Below, in pieces: positions 25,669-34,617 of a DNA stretch of 64,000 bases. Below the pieces are notes generated by a model. The model did not search any database, had not been told where the DNA came from, and was given only the letters and a program-made list of their open reading frames with translations. Source of the DNA: Novosphingobium aerophilum (GTDB lineage: Bacteria; Pseudomonadota; Alphaproteobacteria; Sphingomonadales; Sphingomonadaceae). The stretch covers positions 1-64,000 of the forward strand of contig NZ_JACLAU010000015.1 of the NCBI RefSeq assembly GCF_014230305.1, in the 5' to 3' direction. The number at the start of each line of letters is the position of its first letter. The first letter of the stretch is position 1. The position numbers were made by a program, and so were the translations under genes.

Positions 25669-26229
25669 TCAGAACAGTTCCACCTCGCCGACCGCGGCGA
25701 CCGGCCGGGCGACCGGACGTTCCTCGGGGGCAAGGGTGTTGGCGACGGTCCGGCACCGGACCAGTCCGGAGGCGGGGCGGAAATCGACTCGGCGGGCGCT
25801 GTTGCCGCCCAGATCCTCGCGCACCAGCGTGATCCGCTCGCGCAGCAGGAAGGTCTTGGCGAAGCTGGCGTTGGCGCTGCCGATCTGGGCCATGCCCGGA
25901 TAGAGGTTCGCGCCGCCATAGAGATTCGCGCGCAGCCGGTGCTTGGCGGCACCGTTGGCGAGCATCTCGTTGATCAGCAGCTCCATCAGGTAGACGCCGT
26001 AATGCTCGTCCACGGTCTGGCCGCCGGCGGGCGGCTCGGCCAGCAGGAAGTGGTTCATCCCGCCGACCTGCTCCTCGGGATCGAACAGGCAGGTCGCGAC
26101 GCAGGACCCGAGCACCGTGGAGAATTCCACCCGCGGACCGGCGCTGACGCGCGCCTGGCCCTGGAGCACGGTCAGCCGTGTGGTCGGCTGCAGGCCCGGT
26201 GCCGTCGGGGGCGGGGTCATCATGTTCAT
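25669..26229 (-). CDS. cheD: Chemoreceptor glutamine deamidase CheD
   Basis: A 186-residue CheD: VLGSCVATCLFD with the catalytic Cys43, GGMNHF with His60, and the ANLYGGANLYPGM region. It deamidates receptor glutamines and helps adaptation. It lies 4 bases after cheB and 20 bases before cheY. The C-terminal 30 residues are a Pro/Val-rich tail. Confidence 0.94.
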   Translation of the reverse strand: MNMMTPPPTAPGLQPTTRLTVLQGQARVSAGPRVEFSTVLGSCVATCLFDPEEQVGGMNHFLLAEPPAGGQTVDEHYGVYLMELLINEMLANGAAKHRLRANLYGGANLYPGMAQIGSANASFAKTFLLRERITLVREDLGGNSARRVDFRPASGLVRCRTVANTLAPEERPVARPVAAVGEVELF

Positions 26230-26233
26230 GGGA

Positions 26234-27277
26234 TCAGGCTGCCATCCGGAAGATCTGGGCCGGGATGCTGGTGAGCGGCGCGACCACGCCGGCCGCGCCC
26301 AGGGCGATCGCCGCCCGCGGCATGCCGAACACGGTGCAGGTCGCCTCGTCCTGGGCGATAGTCAGCGCCCCGGCGCGGTGCATGGCGAGCAGGCCCTGGG
26401 CCCCGTCGCTGCCCATCCCGGTGAGGAGGATGCCGGCCGCGGCGGCGCCGACCCGCTCGGCCACCGAGAGGAACAGGGCATCGACGCTGGGCATGTGGCC
26501 GCTGATCGGCTGGCCCGGCCGCAGGCGGGCGTGGAACCCGCTCGACGTGCCGGAAACCGTCAGGTGGCGATCGTCGCCGGGGGCAAGATAGACGTGGCCG
26601 GGGCGCAGCGGCATGTCCGGCTCGGCGATCAGCACGCGCGGCGGGCAGGCCTGGTCCAGCGACTGGGCGATCGACGGGGCAAAGCGCGCGTTGACGTGCT
26701 GGACGATGACCGTGGGCGGGCAATCGATCGGGAAGGCCGAGAGCACCGCGTGGAGCGCCTCGACCCCGCCGGTCGACGATCCGATCGCCACCAGGCTGGG
26801 CGGACCGGAACGGCGCGGCATGGCGGTGACATTGCTGACCGGGGCGGGGGCCGGCGCCGCCGGGCGCGGTGCCACGGCCGGACGCTGGAACCGCACCTGC
26901 GAGGCTTCGCGGATCATGTCGGCCAGGCGGCCGTCCTTGAAGGCGCTGCCGCCCTGGGCCTTGGCGTAGCAGGCCACTGCGCCGCGGGCGAGCGCCTCGG
27001 CGGTGGTGGCGGCGCCCTCCTGGGTCGCGCCCGAGATGATGATCACCGGGGTGGGCCGCAGCGCCATGATCTTGTCGAGGAAGTCGAGCCCGTTCATGCC
27101 CGGCATCTCGATGTCGAGCGTGACCACGTCGGGATCGAACTGCCGGATCAGCTCGCGCCCCTCGGCGGCGTTGGCGGCGGTCGCCACCACCTTGATGTCG
27201 GGTTCCTCCGACAGGCGCGCCATCAGGATCGCGCGCATGGTGGGCGAATCCTCAACGACAACGACTCGAATGGTCAT
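26234..27277 (-). CDS. cheB: Chemotaxis methylesterase CheB
   Basis: A 347-residue protein from the ATG at 27277: receiver domain with D10 and phospho-acceptor D55, a Pro/Ala linker (about 130-160) and the esterase domain with catalytic Ser168 (GSSTGG), His194 (VQHVN) and Asp291 (LTGMGSDG). All three catalytic residues are present, in contrast to the second CheB at 30829. It removes methyl groups from receptors. Its start overlaps cheR (ATGA). Confidence 0.96.
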   Translation of the reverse strand: MTIRVVVVEDSPTMRAILMARLSEEPDIKVVATAANAAEGRELIRQFDPDVVTLDIEMPGMNGLDFLDKIMALRPTPVIIISGATQEGAATTAEALARGAVACYAKAQGGSAFKDGRLADMIREASQVRFQRPAVAPRPAAPAPAPVSNVTAMPRRSGPPSLVAIGSSTGGVEALHAVLSAFPIDCPPTVIVQHVNARFAPSIAQSLDQACPPRVLIAEPDMPLRPGHVYLAPGDDRHLTVSGTSSGFHARLRPGQPISGHMPSVDALFLSVAERVGAAAAGILLTGMGSDGAQGLLAMHRAGALTIAQDEATCTVFGMPRAAIALGAAGVVAPLTSIPAQIFRMAA

Positions 27278-28140
27278 GCAGCCCTCCGCTGGTAAATCGT
27301 GGGTCCGACCTGCACGAGCTCGCGTTCGGCGGGGCCGGTGGCGCGCTCGGAATGGCCGATGTAGAGAAAGCCGCCCGGGCGCAGCTGGGCCGCGAGGCGG
27401 GCGACCAGCCGTTCCTTGGTCGGCTGGTCGAAATAGATCATCACGTTGCGGCAGAAGATCACGTCGAACGGACGCGACAGGGGCCACTCGCCCAGCAGGT
27501 TGAGCAGCTTGAACCGCACCAGGTTGCGCGCCTCGCCCGAGATTTGCGCGGTGGCGCCCCGCACTTCGGTCCAGGGGTTGCGCAATTCGGCCGGGATCGG
27601 CTCGAGATCGCTCGCCGCATAGCTCGCGGCATTGGCCTTGGCGATCACGTGGCTGGCCAGGTCGGTGGCCAGCACCAGCGTGTCCGAGCCCAGGATCGGA
27701 CGGGCCGCGGCGCGATCGGATCCCAGCAGCGTCAGGACCAGCGACCAGACCTCCTCGCCGCTCGAGCAGGCCGCGCTCCACATCCGCACCGGCTCGCGCG
27801 CGGCGATCCGCTGGAGCAGTTCGGGGCGGACCTCGGCGGCGAAATGCTCGAAATGATGGGCCTCGCGGTAGAAGAAGGTGTGGTTGGTGGTCAGCGCCTC
27901 GATCGCCCGGGTGCGTTCGGTGGCGTCATGCTCGATCTTCTCGACATAGTTCGCGAAAGTGCCGCAGTTCGTGTCGCGCACCATCGGCGCGAGCCGCGAA
28001 TAGACCAGCATGGCCTTCGACGGAGCCAGGACGATTCCCGCACCCCGGTAGACGATCGCGCTGATCGCCTCGAAGTCGCGCGCGCTGTACACGCCGGGAC
28101 TGATCCCGGCGAGCGCGCCCGAGAGATCGTCTGCCAGCAT
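27274..28140 (-). CDS. cheR: Chemotaxis methyltransferase CheR
   Basis: A 288-residue SAM-dependent methyltransferase: N-terminal helical domain, the TTNHTFFYRE segment, SAM site MWSAACSSGEEVWS, and FDVIFCRNVMIYF. It methylates receptor glutamates, opposing CheB. It overlaps cheA and cheB by one to four bases. Confidence 0.95.
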   Translation of the reverse strand: MLADDLSGALAGISPGVYSARDFEAISAIVYRGAGIVLAPSKAMLVYSRLAPMVRDTNCGTFANYVEKIEHDATERTRAIEALTTNHTFFYREAHHFEHFAAEVRPELLQRIAAREPVRMWSAACSSGEEVWSLVLTLLGSDRAAARPILGSDTLVLATDLASHVIAKANAASYAASDLEPIPAELRNPWTEVRGATAQISGEARNLVRFKLLNLLGEWPLSRPFDVIFCRNVMIYFDQPTKERLVARLAAQLRPGGFLYIGHSERATGPAERELVQVGPTIYQRRAA

Positions 28141-30332
28141 CAGGCCGCGTCCCGCAGCGGCTGGCGCAGCAGGGTCATGGCCGCATTGGCGACCAGGCTG
28201 TCCACATCAAGGATCAGCGCGACGCAGCCGTCGCCCAGGATCGTCGCGCCGGCGACGCCTTCCATCGAGCGGTAGTGCGTCTCCAGGCTCTTGATCACGA
28301 ACTGGCGCTGGTCCGAAATGCCGTCGACCAGCAGGGCCGCCTGGCCCGCGGCCTCGGTCTCGACCACCACCAGCACGCCGTTCTCGGGCGAGGCCGGCTC
28401 GCCGGCTGCACCGACCAGGTCGTGCAGCGGCAGGATGGGGAGGAACTTGCCGCGGACGTTGAGCATCTGCCGCCCCACGCCCAGGCCCTTCACGTCTCCC
28501 GCGCCGGGGCGCAGGCTTTCCACGACATTGGCCAGCGGCACGACCAGCGACTGATCGCCGACGTTGATGATCATGCCCTCGGAGATGGCGAGGGTCAGCG
28601 GCAGGGTCAGGATGAAGGCCGTGCCCTTGCCCTGTTCGCTCTCGATGGTGATGCGACCGCCCAGGTCCTTCACCGACTGGCGCACCACGTCCATGCCGAC
28701 GCCGCGGCCGGAAATGTTCGAGACCTGCTCGGCGGTGGAGAAGCCGGGGGCGAAGATCAGGTGATCGATTTCCTCGCGGGTCAGTTGCGCGTCGGGAGCC
28801 ACGATGCCCTTTTCGATCGCCTTGGCGAGCACGCGCTTCTGGTCGATGCCCTTGCCGTCGTCGGCGATGCGGATGTGGATCCGGCCCGAACGATGCTCGG
28901 CCGACAGCGAGACCGTGCCCTCGGCCGGCTTGCCCGCGGCGACACGCTCCTCGGCGCTTTCGATGCCGTGGTCGACCGCGTTGCGGATCAGGTGGGTGAG
29001 CGGCTCGCCCAGCTTCTCGATCACGGTCTTGTCAAGCTCGGTGCTCTCGCCCGAGACCTCGAGCCGGACGTGCTTGCCGGTAGTCGCGGCCAGTTCGCGC
29101 AGGATGCGCGGCACGCGGCTGAACACCGATCCGATCGGCTGGGCGCGGATCGCCATCGCGCTTTCCTGGATGTCGCGCGTCAGGGTCTCGAGCATGCCGA
29201 GCTCCTCGATCGCGGTCACATTCTCGTTCGACAGGCGCTGGGCCAGCATGGCCTGGGCGATCACCAGCTCGCCCACGGTGTCGATCAGCCGGTCCAGCTT
29301 GACCAGATCGATGCGGATCGACTGGCCGGCGACCGGCGGTGCCGGCGGTGCCGGGGTGTTGGCGGCCGACTGGGCCTGTTCGCTGGCGGGTGCACCCGGC
29401 TGGGCCGGGACCGGAGTCACGGCCTCCGCGGCCGGGGCACTGGCGACGGGCGGCGCGGCCGGGGCAGCCGGCGCGGCCTGGCGGACCGCGGGCATCGCCG
29501 CATCGGCGCCGATCGCCACGCCGCAGTCGTCGCCGACGAAGTCGAACACGTCGCGGACCTCGGCCTCATCGACCGAGCCGGGCATGGCGAAGGTCCAGCC
29601 GAGGTAGCCGGTGCGCCAGTCGAGCAGATCGAGCGCCGGGACCGCGCCGCAATCGACCTGGACGCAGCGTCCGCCCAGCCGCGCCAGTTCGCGCAGCAGC
29701 AGCACGGGTTCGCCGCCATTGGTCATGGCCCCGGCATGGGGACGGACATGGACCAGCCATTCGGGCGCCTCGGCGGGCTCGGCCGCGGGCGCGGGGGCAA
29801 AATCGTCGGTCAGCGAATCCAGCAGCGAATCGAGATCGACCGCCACGGCATTGTCGTCATCCCCCATCGCGATCGCACCCGATGATGCGGGCGTCGCAAC
29901 CGGCGCGGAAGTCGGGGCCGGCTCTTCGGCGACCACGGCCGGAGCGGCTCCGGCGTTGCGCGCCTGGGCTGCCTCGAGTTCGGCCAGCAGCCGGGCGTCG
30001 GCCGGGGTGTCACCCTCGCCGCGCGCGGCGCTGACATGGTCGCTCAGCGTGTCGAGCGCGCGCAGCAGCAGGTCGACCAGCGGAGCGGTGAGCGCGACGG
30101 TGCCGTCGCGCACGTCGGACAGCAGGGTCTCGAACACATGGGTGTAGCCCTGCAGGGCCTCGAACCCGAAGGCCCCGGCGCCGCCCTTGATCGAATGGAC
30201 CGCGCGGAAGATGGCGTTGATCGTTTCGCTGTCGTGGGTGCCGGCCTGGCACGCGGCAAGGCCCGCCTCGGCGGCCTGCAGCGATTCGTCGCACTCGGCG
30301 AAGAAGATGCCCTGGATTTCCTCGGGGTTCAT
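28140..30332 (-). CDS. cheA: Chemotaxis histidine kinase CheA
   Basis: A 730-residue kinase from the ATG at 30332. An Hpt domain carries His46 (AVHSIKGGAGAFG); a Pro/Ala-rich linker holds a P2-like module (about 225-310); a dimerisation helix pair follows (DRLIDTVGELVIAQAMLAQR); then the ATPase domain (HLIRNAVDHGIES, DDGKGI, GRGVGMDVV) and a C-terminal CheW-like domain. It phosphorylates CheY and CheB. Its start overlaps the STAS gene stop (ATGA), so the two are translationally coupled. Confidence 0.96.
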   Translation of the reverse strand: MNPEEIQGIFFAECDESLQAAEAGLAACQAGTHDSETINAIFRAVHSIKGGAGAFGFEALQGYTHVFETLLSDVRDGTVALTAPLVDLLLRALDTLSDHVSAARGEGDTPADARLLAELEAAQARNAGAAPAVVAEEPAPTSAPVATPASSGAIAMGDDDNAVAVDLDSLLDSLTDDFAPAPAAEPAEAPEWLVHVRPHAGAMTNGGEPVLLLRELARLGGRCVQVDCGAVPALDLLDWRTGYLGWTFAMPGSVDEAEVRDVFDFVGDDCGVAIGADAAMPAVRQAAPAAPAAPPVASAPAAEAVTPVPAQPGAPASEQAQSAANTPAPPAPPVAGQSIRIDLVKLDRLIDTVGELVIAQAMLAQRLSNENVTAIEELGMLETLTRDIQESAMAIRAQPIGSVFSRVPRILRELAATTGKHVRLEVSGESTELDKTVIEKLGEPLTHLIRNAVDHGIESAEERVAAGKPAEGTVSLSAEHRSGRIHIRIADDGKGIDQKRVLAKAIEKGIVAPDAQLTREEIDHLIFAPGFSTAEQVSNISGRGVGMDVVRQSVKDLGGRITIESEQGKGTAFILTLPLTLAISEGMIINVGDQSLVVPLANVVESLRPGAGDVKGLGVGRQMLNVRGKFLPILPLHDLVGAAGEPASPENGVLVVVETEAAGQAALLVDGISDQRQFVIKSLETHYRSMEGVAGATILGDGCVALILDVDSLVANAAMTLLRQPLRDAA

Positions 30333-30592
30333 GCCGCGGCCCCTTCGTCGAACAGTTCGCGATCGAGCCCGGTCAGCAGGGCGATGTCGATCAGCGCGGG
30401 CGAGGGATCGATCCGCGTGCCCTCGCCGGTGCGGCGGGCGCTGACCAGTAGTTGCAACATGGCCTGTCCGCACTGCTTGGTGCCCGTGCCGTCCACGCGC
30501 AGCGGCCCGCTGCCGATCGCGGCGACGAATTCGGGCAACAGCGCCTCAGCGGCAGCGCGATCGCAGCGCTCGGGAAGGGTGATCGTCTGCAT
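30329..30592 (-). CDS. STAS-domain protein leading the chemotaxis operon
   Basis: An 87-residue STAS fold (ITLPERCDRAAAEALLPEFV, then LRVDGTGTKQCGQAMLQLLV). In SpoIIAA-type proteins a Ser in a DSSG motif is phosphorylated; here the matching place reads KQCG, so that control is absent. First in the che operon, it may be a scaffold or a partner of CheA. I prefer the ATG at 30592 to the TTG one codon earlier. Confidence 0.75.
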   Translation of the reverse strand: MQTITLPERCDRAAAEALLPEFVAAIGSGPLRVDGTGTKQCGQAMLQLLVSARRTGEGTRIDPSPALIDIALLTGLDRELFDEGAAA

Positions 30593-30828
30593 CAATACCC
30601 CTGTGTTCGGCCGCTGGATGCGGCCGCCTTAAGTCCGTCTCTGCCACGCCACCGGCCGGACCGGGGGCGGGCATTCCGACGGGTCATAGGAAAAGGGACA
30701 CAAAGGCTGGCTTACGCCCATGTTAAGGAACTTTGCGGGGGGGCGGGCAAGCGGATGGAATGAATTGCGCAGATACACGCTGGACATGTGCCCCGCTCGC
30801 CCGGGGCCCGGACCAACAAGGTGATTCC

Positions 30829-31890
30829 ATGCACGAAGCCCGAGTTCTCGTTGTCGACGATTCTGCCGCGATGCGCGCGCTGTTTTCCGATCTGCTCGAC
30901 CAGACGAAGAACGTGGTGGTTGTCGGCACCGCCGCCAGCGCCGACGAGGCGCGCAAGCAGATCGTCGAGCTGAAGCCCAACGTGCTGACCCTTGATGTCG
31001 AGATGCCGGGGATGAGCGGGATCGATTTCCTCAAGGAGATCATGGAAGACAAGCCGATGCCGGTGGTCATGCTGAGCTCGCTGACCCAGGCCGGCACCGA
31101 CACCTCGCTCAAGGCCTACGAGCTGGGCGCGGTCGAATGCTTCCCCAAGCCGTTGAAGGCCACCCCGGAACAGTTCGCCAAGACCGTCGGCAAGCTCGGC
31201 AAGATCGTGCTCGCCGCGGCCAACAGCAACGTGAAGGATGCCAACACCCGCAAGCGCGCGGCCGAGGCCAAGGTCGCCGCGGCGGCCGGGGCCCAGTTCG
31301 ACTGGAACGGCCACGTCGTGGCGCTGTCCGCCTCGATGGGCGGGATCGACGCGCTGGGTGACCTCCTGGCCTCGTGGCCGGCCCAGTGCCCGCCGACGAT
31401 CATCACCCTCGGGCTTGAACCGATGGTGGTCGATGCCTTCGTCAACCGCATGTCGGACCAGCTGCCCTGTACGGTCAAGGCCGCCACCGATGGGGCTGCG
31501 CTGACCGCGGGAACGATCCACATCGCCGCCGATCCGAGCTGCCACGCCCTGATCGAGGCTGGCCAGCCGCCCAAGGTCCGCCTGGTCGCGCGCGATCCGG
31601 TGGAAGGCGCGCGCCCTTCGGCCACCCTGCTGTTCGGCACCATGGCCCGCGCGGGGGTTCCCGCCGTGGGCGCCGTGCTGACCGGCATGGGCGAGGACGG
31701 CGCCAAGGGGCTCAAGCTGCTGCGCGATGCCGGCGCCGCCACCTTCGCCCAGGATCCGGCGAGCGCCACCGTGGGCGAGGCCCCGGCCGCGGCGATCGCC
31801 GCCGGCGCGGTGCAGACCCCGCTCCCGCTCGAAGAGCTGGCCGCGGCGATCCTCGGCAAGTGCAGCACGACGGGTTCGTTCGCCGGCTGA
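30829..31890 (+). CDS. CheB-like protein with incomplete catalytic triad
   Basis: A 353-residue CheB paralogue: receiver with D10-D11, D56 and Lys107, a linker, and an esterase-type domain. Ser169 (SASMGG) and Asp290 (LTGMGEDG) of the triad are kept, but the catalytic His is replaced: the TVIVQHVN segment of the other CheB aligns with TIITLGLE here (Gly195). It is therefore probably not an active methylesterase. It is divergent from the STAS-cheA operon and forms a single-gene unit ending at a terminator. It could act as a phosphate sink or a regulator. The upstream in-frame start at 30733 adds unrelated sequence. Confidence 0.88.
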   Translation: MHEARVLVVDDSAAMRALFSDLLDQTKNVVVVGTAASADEARKQIVELKPNVLTLDVEMPGMSGIDFLKEIMEDKPMPVVMLSSLTQAGTDTSLKAYELGAVECFPKPLKATPEQFAKTVGKLGKIVLAAANSNVKDANTRKRAAEAKVAAAAGAQFDWNGHVVALSASMGGIDALGDLLASWPAQCPPTIITLGLEPMVVDAFVNRMSDQLPCTVKAATDGAALTAGTIHIAADPSCHALIEAGQPPKVRLVARDPVEGARPSATLLFGTMARAGVPAVGAVLTGMGEDGAKGLKLLRDAGAATFAQDPASATVGEAPAAAIAAGAVQTPLPLEELAAAILGKCSTTGSFAG

Positions 31891-31935
31891 GCCCGGCTCC
31901 CGCAAAGTCATCACCGTCTCCGGGGGAGACCAGGC

Positions 31936-31971
31936 AAGCCCGTCCGGCCGCGCGCCGGGCGGGCTTCTCTT
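31936..31971 (+). terminator. Terminator after the second CheB gene
   Basis: A 13-bp stem (AAGCCCGTCCGGC / GCCGGGCGGGCTT, one G-T pair) with a 5-base loop followed by CTCTT, 46 bases after the stop. Confidence 0.7.
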
Positions 31972-32053
31972 GGTGCGGCCTTGCCGACCTGCCATCGCTG
32001 CGGGCGTAGGCGGGACGCCGCCGCCCGGCCAGTGTCGCCGCACCGCTTCCGGC

Positions 32054-32093
32054 TTGACTGTCCCGCGCCTCAGATTAGTATAAAAATTCTGAT
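32054..32093 (+). promoter_or_regulatory. Candidate promoter and operator for the isomerase pair
   Basis: TTGACT (32054-32059) and TAGTAT (32076-32081) are 16 bases apart, a reasonable housekeeping promoter. An imperfect inverted repeat TCAGA ... TCTGA (32070-32092) overlaps the -10 region, where a repressor would act. The patch is AT-rich compared with its surroundings. The leader to the ATG at 32191 is about 100 bases. Confidence 0.4.
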
Positions 32094-32190
32094 TTGTATG
32101 TGATGCGATGGGAGGCGCCCATAACGCGGCCCGTCCCACCAGATGGCCCGCCGGTCGAGCAGGCCCGTCCGAGGAGCCCGAGGCCTGCCC

Positions 32191-33147
32191 ATGGATACCG
32201 CCGCGATCGCGATCAGCCTCGACCTGATCAATCGTCATTACCAGGAGCCCAACCGCAACCGCTTCGAAAGCCGGTACTTCTGGGAAGAGCTCTATCCGCT
32301 GGTCGCCGCCGCGGGGTTTGCGGCAATCGAGTTGCCCTACGAGCCGGTCTGGCAGTTCGGTGGCCGCAGCGGGGTCCCGTTCAACCGCTATTGCGTGAAT
32401 GCCAAGTATGGCGACGCCGCCGGTTACCGCCGGGTTCTGGCCGAGAGCGGAATTGATCGGGTCCGCGGCGTCTGTTTCGACCCCAACCTGTTCATGCGCA
32501 ACGCCAGCCTGGACTTCTATTTCGGCGCCGGTGGCCATTTCGCCGGTGAGGCCCTGGCCCATGCCGCCGATCTGGGCGCCGACTATCTCGCGATCAGCCC
32601 GACGCCAGGTTATGGCCGGATCGCGCAGTACCACCCCGATCTGGAGGCCCAGCGCTCGGCCTTCACCGATCGCACCGTGACCTGGCTGACGGGGCTGGCC
32701 GAGCGGGCCGAGGGGCTGGGGGTCACCCTGGCGCTGCGTCCGGACTACTGGGGCCTGTTCGGCGGTGAGCGGATCCTGCAGCTGGCCGATGCCCTGCCCT
32801 CCTCGGTCCGGATCGATCTCGATACTGCCCACCTGTTCGTCGCCGGGATCGATCCCGCCGCGTTTCTCGACGCGCATGTCGGCCGGATCGGGTGCGTTCA
32901 TCTGACCGACACCGACTTCGTGGATCCCGGCGAGGTCTGGAAAAGTCCCAACCCCGAATTCCCGCGCGAGCGGGCCACCCAGGTGTTTCGCGATCCGGGC
33001 ACCGGCTCGGTCGATCTTGCCGGCATAACCGCCCGGCTCGATGCGCTCGGCTATGACGGTCCGATCACCTGCAGCGCACGCCAGACCCGCGATCCGTTCC
33101 GGGCGCTGCTGCGGATCCGGCACCTGCTCGACCAGCTGCCGCGCTAA
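32191..33147 (+). CDS. Sugar phosphate isomerase/epimerase-like TIM barrel, gene 1
   Basis: A 318-residue protein of the xylose-isomerase-like TIM-barrel (AP endonuclease 2) superfamily. Likely metal ligands sit in IELPYEP, in DLDTAHL and in CVHLTDTDF. Such enzymes interconvert keto/aldo sugars or inositol derivatives. The start at ATG 32191 follows GAGGAG at about -20 and CGAGG nearer; the longer frame from 32143 adds no family sequence. It forms a two-gene unit with the next gene, 20 bases away. It lies oddly between chemotaxis and flagellar genes; substrate unknown. Confidence 0.78.
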   Translation: MDTAAIAISLDLINRHYQEPNRNRFESRYFWEELYPLVAAAGFAAIELPYEPVWQFGGRSGVPFNRYCVNAKYGDAAGYRRVLAESGIDRVRGVCFDPNLFMRNASLDFYFGAGGHFAGEALAHAADLGADYLAISPTPGYGRIAQYHPDLEAQRSAFTDRTVTWLTGLAERAEGLGVTLALRPDYWGLFGGERILQLADALPSSVRIDLDTAHLFVAGIDPAAFLDAHVGRIGCVHLTDTDFVDPGEVWKSPNPEFPRERATQVFRDPGTGSVDLAGITARLDALGYDGPITCSARQTRDPFRALLRIRHLLDQLPR

Positions 33148-33167
33148 CGCCGTACGGAGATCCCGCG

Positions 33168-34091
33168 ATGCCCAACATCCGTTACGCCAATATGTGCCAC
33201 TGGAAGGCGATCCCTTATCGCCAGATCCCCAATTTCCGCGACTTCTACTATGAGGACAAGACCAACACCGCCTACTATTCGGACTGGGACTCCATCCTGA
33301 AGTACCAGGCCGCGCTGGGGTTCGAAGGGATCGAGATCGCGCCGTGGGACCTGGCGGACATTCTGCCGCTGTTCGGCTCGCCCGAGGCCTTCGCCGACTT
33401 TGCCCGGGAGCGCGGGGTCGAGGTGATCGGCATGTTCCACGGGGCCCACGCCTCGCACGCTGCCGACCACTTTGACGAAGCGGTCCGCGCCGGGCGCGAG
33501 GCGGTCGATACGATCGTGCGGTTCGGCGGGACCCACATGAACACCTGCCCCACCCAGAACTATTTCGGCACCGGGCCGCTCAGCCGCGAGGAGGTGCAAC
33601 ACTGCGCGCGGGTGATGAACGAGATCGGCCGCTATGCCACCGATCACGGGGTGAAGATCGGCCTGCACAACGAGTTCTTCTGCGCCATCAACCTGCCCAA
33701 CCACCGCGAACTGATCGAACTGACCGACCCCGCCCTGGTCCATTACTGCATCGATACCGCGCAGATCTCGATCATGGGCGAGGACCTGCTGACCTTCTAT
33801 TCGGACTATCATGACCGGATCAGCACGTTCCACCTGAAGGATACGGCCTCGGCCCGGCAGCCGGACAGCGTGCGCTATGCCCAGGATCCGGAGATCACCG
33901 ACGATGGCACGCGCTGGTTCTGGGAGCCGGGCCTGGGCGAGCTTGACCTGCCCGGCTTGTACCGCCTGCTGAAGGAGCACGGCTTCCAGGGCTGGATGTC
34001 GATCGAGTACGACGGTTCGCCCGATCTGCTCGGCTCGATGGCGCTGACCCGCTACCACCTCGATAAGGTGTTGCGGCCGATCTACGACTGA
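33168..34091 (+). CDS. Sugar phosphate isomerase/epimerase-like TIM barrel, gene 2
   Basis: A 307-residue protein of the same superfamily as its upstream neighbour, with candidate metal residues in FEGIEIAPWD, GLHNEFF, CIDTAQ and STFHLKDT, and an active-site-like FHGAHASH segment. It belongs to the same transcription unit. Two different barrels side by side suggest consecutive steps or a hetero-complex in catabolism or modification of a sugar or polyol. No transporter or kinase accompanies them, so the pathway is incomplete here. Confidence 0.8.
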   Translation: MPNIRYANMCHWKAIPYRQIPNFRDFYYEDKTNTAYYSDWDSILKYQAALGFEGIEIAPWDLADILPLFGSPEAFADFARERGVEVIGMFHGAHASHAADHFDEAVRAGREAVDTIVRFGGTHMNTCPTQNYFGTGPLSREEVQHCARVMNEIGRYATDHGVKIGLHNEFFCAINLPNHRELIELTDPALVHYCIDTAQISIMGEDLLTFYSDYHDRISTFHLKDTASARQPDSVRYAQDPEITDDGTRWFWEPGLGELDLPGLYRLLKEHGFQGWMSIEYDGSPDLLGSMALTRYHLDKVLRPIYD

Positions 34092-34116
34092 GTCCCGCGG
34101 GCGGAGGACGGCCAGG

Positions 34117-34617
34117 TCATCCGCGTTCCTCGATCGGATCGGAGGGCCGGCGTTCGGCGAAGTCGAACACGGCCGGCTGGCGGCGCAGCGGCGAGACGCG
34201 AATCCCTTCGGCGGCGAGCAGCTCGGCCTGACGATCGGTCCCGCCGGGGAACTTGGGGTTGAGGAAGCCCCCGGTCTTGAGCACCCGCCACCACGGAGTG
34301 AGCTCGTGATCGGAAACGCCCATCTCGCGCCGCTCCTCGGCCGCGCGGGCCGCCATGTTGAGGAAAATGGCGGTCGAGACCGGGCAGGCCACGGCCACCC
34401 CGTGGCGGCGCGCCAGGGCCGCGCGCAGCGCGTCCAGGGTGATCACCTCGCCCGGTCGCAGCTGCCGGACCAGGCCATCGACCTCGTGGGGGGACGAGAC
34501 CACCATGGCCCCGCCGGCCGCCTCGCGGAAGCCGGGTGCGCCGGGCGGAATCATCTCGACGATGTGCGGCTGGCGCCCGCTGTTCAGGTGATCCTGCGCT
34601 GTCTTGCGTCGTGCCAT
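34117..34617 (-). CDS. Alkyltransferase-like (MGMT-fold) protein
   Basis: A 166-residue protein whose middle resembles the DNA-binding half of O6-alkylguanine-DNA alkyltransferase: GEVITLDALRAALARRHG, then TPWWRVLKTGG (compare the family PxHRV) and RQAELLAAEGI. The PCHR acceptor Cys is not present in that position, as in ATL proteins, which bind alkylated DNA without repairing it. It is convergent with the isomerase pair and has no clear tie to motility. The family call is moderate. Confidence 0.5.
   Translation of the reverse strand: MARRKTAQDHLNSGRQPHIVEMIPPGAPGFREAAGGAMVVSSPHEVDGLVRQLRPGEVITLDALRAALARRHGVAVACPVSTAIFLNMAARAAEERREMGVSDHELTPWWRVLKTGGFLNPKFPGGTDRQAELLAAEGIRVSPLRRQPAVFDFAERRPSDPIEERG

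Noticed and set aside
26234-27781. 515-residue version of CheB
   Set aside because: The first 168 residues are cheR read in another phase; the true start is ATG 27277.
28140-30473. 777-residue version of CheA starting at 30473
   Set aside because: The added N-terminus overlaps the STAS gene in another phase and is Arg/His-rich; the Hpt domain begins right after ATG 30332.
30600-30828. FliA or sigma-54 promoter between the che operon and the second CheB
   Set aside because: Several TTAA and GCCG elements occur, but none has the 14-base spacing or the GG-N10-GC geometry; no call is justified.
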